A DNA stretch of 64,000 nucleotides, taken from Lysinibacillus pakistanensis (GTDB lineage Bacteria > Bacillota > Bacilli > Bacillales_A > Planococcaceae). Numbering within the stretch: position 1 is the first letter of the stretch; every line of letters begins with the position of its first letter. The stretch spans positions 86,299-150,298 of the forward strand of contig BBDJ01000010.1 in NCBI GenBank assembly GCA_001312325.1, given 5' to 3'. This document shows, one piece after another, positions 40,401-49,022 of this stretch. The notes under the pieces are model-generated. The model searched no databases and was not told the DNA's origin. It saw nothing but the letters and a program-made list of their open reading frames with translations. Position numbers and translations under genes: made by a program.

Positions 40401-40730
40401 AAATTAATAATATTATTTATCCAACTTCATTATCGCAATTAACGAATACTAAAGATGATAATATTGATATTTTTGTGGAGTTAGATGATGGCTTTACCTA
40501 TACACTGGTTGTCTGCACTACAAAAAAATCTTGAGACATTGATGGAAAAAGAAGGTCTTGATTATCTTCCAGCTATGCCTCCAATGGTAATTGTTAAAGA
40601 ACTTACAGAAGAAAATATTAGTAAAGCTCTGGGTACTTATCTTGAAAATAATGCTTACTGGTTAAAATTATATTATTTAGCAGGGGAATTTGATTCAGAA
40701 ACACTACAGAATACATTGTTAAAAAAATAA
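40397..40730 (+). CDS. Putative immunity protein, frameshifted
   Basis: ATG at 40397 follows GGGAGGT. KINNIIYPTSLSQLTNTKDD and DIFVELDDGFTYTLVVCTTK, then after a 7-A run near 40520-40526 NLETLMEKEGLDYLPAMPPM and a helical end. About 110 residues, acidic, no signal peptide. The beta start (FVELDDGFTYTLVV) is common among small immunity proteins. Its place directly after a toxin fragment suggests it neutralises that toxin. No named family is claimed. Confidence 0.45.
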
Positions 40731-40793
40731 ATCTGACTATGAATAAGCCTAATAAGACCACTCTTATGGGTGGCAATAAATAGGCATTATCAA

Positions 40794-40820
40794 AACACTT
40801 ACTTAAGTAGGTGTTTTTTG
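40794..40820. terminator. Palindromic hairpin
   Basis: AAAACACTTACTT pairs with AAGTAGGTGTTTT, followed by T; after the second immunity-like gene. Confidence 0.65.
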
Positions 40821-40927
40821 TGGAATCCGAGTTCACCAGCTATGAAAACTGAAACGGAGAATTTTATTGCACAGGCAATTAAAGACGGCATCATTCAGGA
40901 ATCTCATTTGAAGGATTTACAGAATGG
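40821..40927 (+). pseudogene. Fragment of the endolysin C-terminal domain
   Basis: Encodes WNPSSPAMKTETENFIAQ and continues IKDGIIQESHLKDLQNG; the DNA is closely similar to 31702-31808 in the prophage endolysin. No start or catalytic part. A relic of another phage sharing that lysin tail. Confidence 0.7.
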
Positions 40928-41048
40928 GAATCACCTTTAAAAAAAATCCAGTCCCTTTATTAAGAATAGGTTTAGGCTGTTTATATTATATTATCATAAT
41001 GACATCCCCTTTCTTGTAATTTTAACCACTAGCACCGCCCTAGATTAA

Positions 41049-41817
41049 CTATGACAAAAATTCATCCAAACTGATTTTATACATTTCATAGTCTGCTCCA
41101 ATTCTTTTTAATTCATCTTCAACTCCCGCAGCACCTAGCTCAATCCCCTTATATATTAGTAAAGGCGTTGCATCCAAATGGGATTTCGCTTGTGAATAGT
41201 CGCAGGACAATGTTTTTTTTGATAAACAACAATGTTTTTATCCTATCTTTACCTTCTCCTGTAATCAATATTTTATAGTAATCGTACTTGATATCTTCAG
41301 CTTTTTCGGAATCATTGAAACGAGGAGGTATTAAGGCACTATAAAGAAAATCAACAAGATCATCAAAAGCAATTGAAAAATCCCAAGTACCAGTACCGTG
41401 TTCAGCAGTAAAAATAACGGTATCTCCTCTTGTAAGATCAATGCAATAAGGGTCACCTTCATCTGAAGCTATAACTAAATAATTGTCTGGCCAATTCGAA
41501 ATATCTTCATTCGTAACTGGATTATAGTTGTAACCCCATTGACCTTCCAGTATGTCTTTAGCTCCATAAATATCAAGATTAATATACTCATCCGTACTCC
41601 AAGAAACCGCTTCTGGAGCATAGTACTTTAAAAAATACAAATATTCATAGGGTAATTGCCAGTTTTCAGAAGCACTTTGTATAGCTTGTTCTTCTGCCTC
41701 GTTCTTAAGATACATAGGGTATTTGCTATAAAATTCAGGATTTTGTCTCTGAATCTTTTCTAAAGCAACCTGCATCTTCTGTACAACGATATCTATTTCC
41801 ATAAATTTATTCTGCAA
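41049..41817 (-). CDS. SMI1/KNR4 (SUKH) immunity protein with L7/L12-like C-terminal segment, frameshifted
   Basis: Residues ~20-165 are a SUKH domain: LPYEYLYFLKYYAPEAVSW, DGPY-type turn in SDEGDPYCIDL, GDTVIFTAEHG and FDDLVDFLYSAL. SUKH proteins bind and neutralise diverse nuclease and deaminase toxins. After residue ~195 an 8-A run (41213-41221) breaks the frame; the other frame continues DYSQAKSHLDATPLLIYKG then GVEDELKRIGADYEMYKI to a stop at 41049. The pattern GxxxAKxxxDxxP with a closing E-x-L-x-x-x-G-A is that of ribosomal L7/L12 C-terminal domains. Total is about 255 residues. Confidence 0.65.
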
Positions 41818-41830
41818 ATTTAATCACCAC

Positions 41831-42169
41831 TTGTATTTAATCAATTTATTTGTTCAAAGAATTTGCTATGAAGCAACTTCCGTTTACTTCCACCTTTACA
41901 TTGTTATAAAAACGCCTTTTATATTTTTACTATCCCCCACATCTATAATATTGAAGTTTGCTAGAAATATCAAAAGAGCCGTATTCACAGGGGCGTATAA
42001 TAAGGCTGTAGGACGTTCAAATGTTAAGCCATATAAATCATCATCTATAGAAGAAACAGCAACTAGAAATCGTCCAGTACCGTTTTATAACTGGTTAGAG
42101 GAAAGAGATAGCCTTCCACAATTAATAGTGTATGGTGAACCATCATTAGATAATTGGTTGGAATGGTAA
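41831..42169 (+). CDS. Hypothetical protein
   Basis: Open for 112 residues; the second half (RNIKRAVFTGAYNKAVGRSN ... FYNWLEERDSLPQLIVYGEP) has normal protein composition, while the first 40 residues look like chance reading. It may be the tail of a gene whose start was lost. The function is unknown; no motif recognised. It lies in the island between an immunity gene and a DUF2834-type gene. Confidence 0.3.
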   Translation: MYLINLFVQRICYEATSVYFHLYIVIKTPFIFLLSPTSIILKFARNIKRAVFTGAYNKAVGRSNVKPYKSSSIEETATRNRPVPFYNWLEERDSLPQLIVYGEPSLDNWLEW

Positions 42170-42283
42170 ATGGAAATATTTATATTTAAATTATTTTTTT
42201 ATGAGGTATTATTAAACTGAAAGAGTTTAATTAAGAAGTATATTATTTGTGAAAATCATATAGAGAGGGTAAGTTTATTTTAA

Positions 42284-42614
42284 ATGAGAAAAGCCTACTT
42301 GTTATTTGCGATTATCGGCACAGTATTCCCGTATTATTTTTTTGGTGCAATTCTTGAACAAAAACGGATTTGATTTAGGTTATTAGTAGATTTATTATTT
42401 GCAAACTCGATATCGACCTTCTTCGCTGTTGACTTTTTTTATTTCATGCTTTGTTTTTATAATCTTTATGTTTAATGAGTCAAGAAAGTATAACATTAAA
42501 GAAAAATGGATATGTCTATTAACTTTGTTTACAGTTGGTTTATCACTGGCATTACCGTTATTTTTGTTTTTCAGACAGCCATACATAAAGAAAGAAGTGT
42601 CGTCAAACCAATGA
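42284..42614 (+). CDS. DUF2834-like small membrane protein, frameshifted
   Basis: ATG at 42284 after GAGAGGG. With frame breaks near 42345-42365 and 42432-42440 repaired it reads RKAYLLFAIIGTVFPYYFFG, LLFANSISTFFAVDFLIS, then FVFIIFMFNESR and VGLSLALPLFLFFRQ. This is the order of the DUF2834 family: three membrane helices with GT-xxPY and GxSLALPLFL motifs. About 108 residues. The biological role of the family is unknown. Confidence 0.6.
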
Positions 42615-42964
42615 AAGAACGTGAAAATCTTACATTTTCTATGGTGTAGTATTAATTTTGTGTTACATGGATGGCAAACGAGGACTTAATAATTTGTAAA
42701 AAGACCAATCCGTGACGGGTGGAAATAATAGATAATATGCTATTAATGTCCCAACGCAATGTCCTACCGTTGAAATGCTGAAAACCATTGTGGGAGTGAG
42801 TATGAGCCCATAAATTTTGTTTTTATTAGCCCCAATCTAGCCCCAAAGCAATACAATTTTATGCTTTACTTTGCATTATTAAAAAAATACATAAAGAAGA
42901 TATAAAGCTTTAAAATAAAGGGATTACAACCTATTACTTATTGAGTTTGCAATGAAATAAAACT
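42615..42964. other. Intergenic stretch at the island's right end
   Basis: No gene recognised. Near 42830-42855 the phrase AGCCCCAATCTAGCCCCAA recalls the integrase 3' end next to attL (AGCCCCACTTTTAGCCCCAA), suggesting scrambled phage-end sequence. Confidence 0.4.
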
Positions 42965-43037
42965 TCAGATTCTAATTATTAATAGTAATGAAAATCCTTA
43001 TATAGTAAGGGCTACGGGGCTGTTCTCTATGAACTAG
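42965..43037. other. attR of the deoC island (73-bp direct repeat)
   Basis: Perfect 73-bp copy of 38574-38646, including the last deoC codons and stop. Together the repeats bound 4.4 kb. Confidence 0.85.
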
Positions 43038-43351
43038 TCCCGTTTGCATTTATTTGGCCATTCCAATAGGTTGAGAATTTTTTTTATGTATTCTATAATA
43101 GAAGTACTATTTCATTAAAGGGTGAACTTTTTGTTAATTGTAGAATTCTAATCTGAATCAACGTAATAGCTTAATTTTGTCGAATAAATCGCCCGTCTTG
43201 GGTGTTATTTGTTGTGCAAAAAAAAGCAAGATTAGAATTAGTTAGCTTTGTATAAACATTTAACGCGACTAATTTTAGTCGCGTTTTTCTATTCGTTGAT
43301 TTAGACAATTTTAATTTTTTTACTTATTAAAATTGAGAGGACGAATCTACA
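43038..43351 (+). other. Leader region of the BpsA-SpeD gene with hairpin
   Basis: No gene. 43262-43287 holds AACGCGACTAA/TTAGTCGCGTT with a T tail, a terminator-like hairpin just 65 bases before the start codon. It may terminate upstream transcription or act as an attenuator for the polyamine gene. Confidence 0.55.
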
Positions 43352-44858
43352 ATGCAAAAACAATTACAACAAATTACAGCTGACATGCAGCTTGAAGAAC
43401 ATTATCACACATTAGAGAAAGCTTTACTTGCTTTATATTTCCATAATAATTGTACCACTAAATCTTTAGCTTATATGACAGACTTACCGATACCTATCGT
43501 TTCAGCAATGAAAAATGAATTTGCTAAAAAGGGCTGGGGGAAACACAGCTTGACGAAAAAGGGCCAGCTAGCCATTTCGCAATATTTTCAACTGTCAGGT
43601 GCCGATGCGGATCTTTACCTTCAATTAACGACAGATGATGCATTTCGAATAGAATGGATTACACAAAATACAAGCGAATTAAGCTATATTTATGATGCTA
43701 GACCTACAGCTGATGTGGCAATTGATCAAGCTAAATGTACAGTTGAGACAGCATTAAAACGGGCATTGCTTGCGTTAGATTATTCGATGTTATTCAATAA
43801 GCATATTTTGTGTTTAGGCGATGACGATTTCATCAGTATTGCTCTAGCGTTTTTACTTAAGAAAATTGCTCCACATTCTACAACTAAAATAGTTGTGTTA
43901 GATATTGATAGGCGAGTTTTGAGCACAATTAGCAAAATAGCTAAAGATTATGAGCTTCCGATTAGAACAGATTATTATAATGTTCAGGAGCCATTGCCAA
44001 ATCGATATGCCCATCAGTTTGATTGCGTATACACAGATACACCGTATACTTTAATTGGCGCACAGCTTTTTTTTATCACGTGCAATTAATGCACTGAAGC
44101 CAGAAGCAATGCGGCATGTGTTTTTTTCCTACGCGAAACGAAGTTACCAGAAGCAGTGGCAATTACAGCAAGGCTTACATGCTATGGGCTTTGTGATTAA
44201 CAGTATTCAATATGATATTAATACCTATGAAGGCGCGCAGATATTAGGGGCTACAAGTCAATTATTTGTATTACAAACAACAGAGCAAATGACTCCCTAT
44301 ATCCCTTATTACCGTAAATTTACAAGACCAATTTATACAGGTGAGATTGAGCAAAAATCTGTTGTTTATCAGTGTATGCATTGTCAATATGCACTTACAG
44401 TTGGTACTGGCAATCAATACGTTACAATTAATCAGCTTCAATCCAGTGGTTGTCCGAGTTGCAAAAATAAAAAGTTTTCACAAATTAAGAGAACAGTAAA
44501 GAAAACACAATCCCAACATGCATTAGGCCATCATATTTTATTAGAATTGCATGAGTGTAACGGTGCATTACTGAATGACATTCAACAAATTAAAAAGATT
44601 ATGTGTCAAGCTGCCCTAATAGCAAAAGCAACGATTGTGACTGAACATTTCCATCATTTCTCACCTTATGGGGTTAGTGGTGTAGTTATTATTCAAGAAT
44701 CACATTTAACGATTCATACTTGGCCAGAATACGGATATGCAGCAATAGATGTTTTTACTTGTAACAGTAAATTATCTCTACAAGAGGCTGTTCAATATAT
44801 TACTGAGCAATTTAATGCTGGAAATGTCACGCAGTACTACCAGTATCGGGGCAAATAG
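43352..44858 (+). CDS. Fusion of branched-chain polyamine synthase (BpsA-like), zinc ribbon and S-adenosylmethionine decarboxylase (SpeD), frameshifted
   Basis: ATG after TTGAGAGG. Residues ~1-80 form a winged helix; ~130-260 a Rossmann-like aminopropyltransferase of the BpsA (DUF43) type with [26 protein letters not shown] and [18 protein letters not shown]. Residues ~340-372 are a zinc ribbon (CMHC...CPSC). Residues ~389-501 are a prokaryotic Spe[32 protein letters not shown] and [19 protein letters not shown], with the serine that becomes pyruvoyl after self-cleavage. One chain could make decarboxylated SAM and use it as aminopropyl donor. An 8-T run at 44067-44074 splits the frame; 501 residues after repair. 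Confidence 0.8.
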
Positions 44859-45027
44859 AAAAATAGACGGGCTGCCCTATAAGTCCTCCTTTAATAGAAA
44901 CAGGTGCATTTCTGACAGCTCCTTCATAGCCGGTGTTGGCTGTTTAGCTTAAATCAGCACTTTAAATAGCTACATTGTTAAAAAGTGTTAACATTAGGTA
45001 AGGGAATAAATACTATTGATTATGCCT

Positions 45028-45098
45028 AATGAAAAAAAACTTTTATAGCAAGGATTACAGGGCTGTTCGTAATGAACTAGCCCTTTCTTTTTTAAATA
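45028..45098. other. Third deoC-att-like sequence / terminator
   Basis: TATAGCAAGGATTACAGG then GCTGTTCGTAATGAACTAG and CCC aligns with the att repeats (TATAGTAAGGGCTACGGG then GCTGTTCTCTATGAACTAG). With its T run it is also a good terminator for the polyamine gene. Confidence 0.6.
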
Positions 45099-45172
45099 AT
45101 CATGCAATTTATTTGGCATAGAGGTTCAAGAAAACGGCTTGCATTTATCTTTGACTATAGTTAGAATGTTAA

Positions 45173-45192
45173 ATAGTTAGATAATCTAATTA
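45173..45192. promoter_or_regulatory. MarR-type operator, copy 1
   Basis: ATAGTTAGATAATCTAATTA contains the palindrome TTAGATAATCTAA and lies 12 bases before the regulator start codon. An exact inverse copy lies before the MFS gene. Confidence 0.75.
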
Positions 45193-45204
45193 AAAGGTGA
45201 TTAA

Positions 45205-45754
45205 ATGACAAAATCTAAAAAAAATGTTTACGCATGAAGATGATTTGCCAGTATTAGGTTTAGATCCATATATTGAACTGATTCAAGCATCTTCTTCAAG
45301 TAATTTAGATCAAGAACAAGCAAAATTAGGATTAATGTTGTTATGGTTAAGTGACTACGTTTTAGATGCAATGGATATTGAACTGGCTCCTTTTGGAATT
45401 ACGGAAAGTAAAATAGATTTACTATTATTGTTGACACTGCATGATGTGAGAAGAGCGACTCCATCTGCAATAGCTGAACGTTTGGGGATTACGAGGGCAT
45501 CAGCAACTTCTATGATTGATTGGTTAGAAAAGAGAAATCTTGTTATACGCAATCATAGCAAAGAAGATCGCAGAAAAATTTATGTGAGTTTAACAGATGA
45601 AGGGCGTGCTTTCGTGGCTAACATTTTGCCAACTTATTGGGCTTCTTGTGCTTCTAGTATGGTCGATTTGGAGCCTGAAGAACGAAAGGTATTTGAAAAG
45701 TTGGTGAATAAACTATTAAAATCTATGCAGAGAAAACTAAAGGTGGAACGTTAA
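45205..45754 (+). CDS. MarR-family transcriptional regulator, frameshifted at its start
   Basis: ATG at 45205 after AAAAGGTG; an 8-A run at 45218-45225 breaks the frame at codon 6, and repair gives MTKSKKMFTHEDDLPVLGLD onward, about 182 residues. The winged helix is at ~residues 90-140: ATPSAIAERLGITRASATSM as recognition region and SKEDRRKIYVSLTDEGRAFV as the wing with the DRR signature. It probably represses itself and the downstream MFS exporter through two inverse copies of one palindrome. The ligand is unknown. Confidence 0.85.
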
Positions 45755-45792
45755 ACTGTAGCTAGGTTGATACAGTTTAATTTTTAAACATA

Positions 45793-45812
45793 TAATTAGA
45801 TTATCTAACTAT
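45793..45812. promoter_or_regulatory. MarR-type operator, copy 2
   Basis: TAATTAGATTATCTAACTAT is the exact reverse complement of 45173-45192 and lies 33 bases before the MFS start codon. Confidence 0.75.
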
Positions 45813-45844
45813 AAGCTAATCAAATTAAAAAGGGGATTTATTTT

Positions 45845-47032
45845 ATGAATAAAGCAATTATAGAAAACCAAGCAAATTATTCTCTAATGACCTTTATTTT
45901 ATCTTGGACAGGGATGGTAGTTATGTCTAGTTTGTATTTGACAATACCGCTTCTCGGTCTATTCAGTGATTACTTTCATATTTCGTTGTCTAATGCAGGC
46001 CTCAGTTCAAGTGTTTTTTCACTTGGATTTGCTATAGGATGCTTTTTCTATGGAGCAATATCAGAAAAATATGGACGAAAAAAATGTAATTGTTACGGGT
46101 CTTTTTTTCATTAAGCTGTATAACATTGCTATTAGGTATGACTAATGATTATTCTTTCATTTTATTACTAAGAGGATTGCAGGGACTTGCGGCGGCTACA
46201 TTTTCACCAGTGGCACTTGCTTATACGCTTGAAGTATTTCCAAACGATAAAAAAAGTGGGAGCAGTAGGTTTCATAAGCACAGGTTTTCTCCTAGCTGGT
46301 ATTGTGGGTCAGGTATTTAGTGGCTATGTGAGTGAACATACTTCTTTTCATGTCACTTTTTATGTTCTGTCATTAGTTTATCTTGCTACTGCCTTGCTGG
46401 TGTTTTGGTTATTACCAAAAGGTGGAGCTGTTAATAAAGCAAAGAATATATGGGAGCCAATGAAAAGGATAGGTATTATTTTTACCAATGGAAATTTGAT
46501 ATTTAGTTATTTGATTGCTTTCGTTCTATTATTGTCCTTTGTGAGTATGTATATTATTTTGGGCGAGTACCTTACAAGTAATTCTTTTGGAATGAGTAGT
46601 CAAAAGTTGATTTATATTCGATCTATTGGTGTATTTGGAATGATCCTGTCACCTATTGCGGGTAAATTATCAAAGCGTTTGAATGTCCTGTCAGTACTAA
46701 AGGGAGCATTGACTCTTTCTATTATCTCCTTATTAATGATGGGCTTTATCTCTAACATCGTTGGTTTATCCTTAATTAGTATTCTATTTGTTAGTGGAAT
46801 TGCACTTGCGGTACCTTCATTAGTGTCTCTTGTGGGTCAATTAGGTTGGAACATGGGAGGGATTGCAGTATCTATGTATACTGTCATTTTATTTGCTGGA
46901 ACAAGTGTTGCGCCTATGATATCTGTTTATTTTATGAAAACTGGTAGCTTTACACTTGCATTTATTCTCCTTGCTACAACACTTAGCATTGGATTAATTT
47001 CTGCTATGATGATTAGAATCGAAAGAAAATAG
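45845..47032 (+). CDS. MFS-family efflux transporter, frameshifted
   Basis: ATG after AAAGGGG. Twelve hydrophobic helices; the loop 2-3 motif GAISEKYGRK matches the MFS A motif (GxxxDRxGRR-like), and LLRGLQGLAAATFSPVALAY the antiporter-like helix 4 region. Frame breaks fall at 46079-46085 and 46250-46256 in A runs. About 395 residues after repair. Drug or metabolite export driven by protons is likely, under control of the neighbouring MarR regulator. The substrate is not predictable. Confidence 0.85.
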
Positions 47033-47145
47033 AATGTACGTTAGCTCCACTTTGGCTACATGGATTAAAAAGTCCGTTTGTCCAATGAGGAGTTTTCTTG
47101 CCCATTTGCACTGAACGACTTATTTCCCTTCGACCTTTATTCAGA

Positions 47146-47172
47146 ATAAAAATATTTTCTACCTCATATACT
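47146..47172 (+). promoter_or_regulatory. SigE-like promoter of cotJABC
   Basis: ATA at 47146-47148, 16 bases, CATATACT at 47165-47172, fitting the SigE mother-cell consensus. The cotJ operon of B. subtilis is SigE-dependent. Confidence 0.6.
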
Positions 47173-47207
47173 CCACTGATGTAATTGAATACAGAAGGGA
47201 GGAAGCA

Positions 47208-47432
47208 ATGTTTACGCAATATAAGTATTGGAAGCCTTATATTAGTCCATTTGATCCATGTCCGCCTATTAGAGTTAAGAGCTTTGCCACACCCCCACAA
47301 TTGTATATGGGATTTCAACCACCTGGATTACCTCAATTTCAATCGCCAAGAGAAGCTCTTATGGCTGGAACATTATGGCCGCAATTATTCAGTCCCTATC
47401 CAAATCCTGAAAAAGGAGGGGTAAAAAAATGA
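47208..47432 (+). CDS. cotJA: Spore coat-associated protein CotJA
   Basis: ATG after GGGAGGAAG. 74 residues rich in proline and aromatic residues: [20 protein letters not shown] and [20 protein letters not shown], with the end [16 protein letters not shown]. These match the CotJA family. It is needed with CotJC for incorporation in the inner spore coat. It overlaps cotJB by 4 bases (ATGA). Confidence 0.88.
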   Translation: MFTQYKYWKPYISPFDPCPPIRVKSFATPPQLYMGFQPPGLPQFQSPREALMAGTLWPQLFSPYPNPEKGGVKK

Positions 47433-47693
47433 ATAAAGAGATGCCGCCCGAATTTTATACATTACTTGAAGAAATTCAAGCCATTGATTTTGTCATTGTG
47501 GAGTTAAATCTTTATTTAGATACTCATCCTCATGATTATGATGCCATTCAGCAATTTAATGAAAAAAACTGAAATAAGTATGAAACTGAAGAGAGATTTT
47601 GAAAAGAAGTTTGGTCCCCTTATGAATTTTGGAAGAAGCTATTCTAACTATCCATTTAATTGGATTGATACACCTTGGCCATGGCAAGTCTAA
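47429..47693 (+). CDS. cotJB: Spore coat protein CotJB, frameshifted
   Basis: Starts in the CotJA stop after [49 protein letters not shown], then after a 6-A run near 47563-47568 [20 protein letters not shown] and [12 protein letters not shown], the conserved CotJB ending. About 87 residues after repair. A helical spore coat component translated together with CotJA and CotJC. Confidence 0.87.
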
Positions 47694-47719
47694 CATGAGT
47701 GATTAGGAGGAATTTATTT

Positions 47720-48289
47720 TTGTGGTATTATGAAAAGAAACTCCAATATCCTGTCAGAGTGAGTACATGTAACCCTATGCTGGCAAAATTTTTAATTGAG
47801 CAGTATGGGGGTGCAGATGGTGAATTAGCAGCTGCACTCCGTTATATGAACCAGCGCTACACAATTCCAGATAAAGTGGTAGGGTTATTAACTGATATAG
47901 CGACAGAGGAATTTTCACATTTAGAAATGATTGCAACGATGATTTACAAGTTAACAAAGGATGCGACACCAGAGATGCTAAAGGAAGCTGGACTAGGTGA
48001 CCATTATGTGAATCATGACAAAGCTTTATTTTACCAAAATGCCTCTGGGGTACCGTTTACGGCAACCTATATCCAGGCGAAAGGCGACCCAATTGCTGAC
48101 CTTTATGAGGATATTGCGGCTGAAGAAAAGGCTCGTGCCACATATCAATGGATTATCGATTTATCTGATGATACTGACTTAAATGATAGCTTGAAGTTTT
48201 TACGTGAGCGAGAAATCGTTCATTCTCAGCGTTTTAGAGAGGCTGTAGAAATTTTAAAAGATGATAAGGATCGAAAGAAAATTTTCTAG
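47720..48289 (+). CDS. cotJC: Spore coat protein CotJC (manganese-catalase family)
   Basis: TTG at 47720 lies 9 bases after AGGAGG and gives LWYYEKKLQYPVRVSTCNP, the usual CotJC start. The ferritin-like helical bundle keeps the manganese-catalase ligands: GELAAALRYMNQ, ATEEFSHLEMI (E...E..H) and IAAEEKARATYQW plus REIVHSQRFREA (E...H). About 189 residues, intact. A component of the inner spore coat, possibly with peroxide-removing activity. Last gene of the operon before a terminator. Confidence 0.92.
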   Translation: MWYYEKKLQYPVRVSTCNPMLAKFLIEQYGGADGELAAALRYMNQRYTIPDKVVGLLTDIATEEFSHLEMIATMIYKLTKDATPEMLKEAGLGDHYVNHDKALFYQNASGVPFTATYIQAKGDPIADLYEDIAAEEKARATYQWIIDLSDDTDLNDSLKFLREREIVHSQRFREAVEILKDDKDRKKIF

Positions 48290-48298
48290 AGAAAAAAA

Positions 48299-48333
48299 AG
48301 GCTGTCTCAAGTTTAAATTGAAACAGTCTTTTT
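48299..48333. terminator. Terminator between cotJC and ktrC
   Basis: AAGGCTGTCTCAA pairs with TTGAAACAGTCTT with two mismatches and T follows. Separates convergent genes. Confidence 0.75.
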
Positions 48334-48337
48334 GAAG

Positions 48338-48995
48338 TTATTGAATATTTGAAAATAAAGTAAGGTCTTTTCGATGACCAATCATCACTAATAAATCTTC
48401 CTTTTCAATATTCTGCTCAGGAGAGGGAGAGATAATAATTTCACCTTCTCGAACAATGGCAATAACACTGACGTTATATTTCGCACGCAAATCTAAATCT
48501 CGAAGATTTTGCCCAGCCATTTTGGAAGGGATCATAATCTCCTCTATACTGTATTCCTTCGATAATTCTATATAATTCAGCATATTTGGGGACAGCAACT
48601 GATTCGCCACACGCTCTCCCATATCTCGTTCAGGGTAAATAATCCAATCAGCGCCTACTTTATCTAACACTTGCCCATGTCTTTTACCTAATGCCTTGGC
48701 AATTACTTTTTTTTATTCCTAATTCTTTTAATAGGGATACAGTTAAAATACTAGACTGCATATCGTTGCCAATTGCCACAATGACGCAATCGAAATTACC
48801 TATTCCAATTGAGATTAAAGCTTTTTCTTCTGTTGTATCAGCTACAATGGCATGAGTAACATAGGGTTCTGCATCCTCCACTCTTTCCTCGTTAATGTCG
48901 ATTCCCAATATTTCCTGTCCTGCTTCATGTAATCTACGGGCGACACTTGTTCCGAATCTTCCTAAACCTATTACGGCATATTGACTAATAGCCAT
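48338..48995 (-). CDS. ktrC: Ktr potassium uptake gating subunit (TrkA/RCK), frameshifted
   Basis: N-terminal RCK Rossmann domain: YAVIGLGRFGTSVARRL (dinucleotide loop) with the acidic LGIDINEER at the second strand, then after an 8-T run (48708-48715) ADWIIYPERDMGERVANQL. The C-terminal TrkA_C domain (IPSKMAGQNLRDLDLRAKYN) is the c-di-AMP binding part in KtrA/KtrC. About 218 residues after repair. As a ring it opens the KtrD/KtrB channel on ATP binding; c-di-AMP closes it. Naming as KtrC over KtrA is by likeness only. 27 bases downstream of its channel partner. Confidence 0.85.
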
Positions 48996-49022
48996 TATAT
49001 ATAGCACACTCCTCTAATTTGG

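Noticed and set aside
44860..45027. Open frame after the polyamine gene
   Set aside because: Short, no ribosome site, overlaps the end of the fusion gene in another frame.
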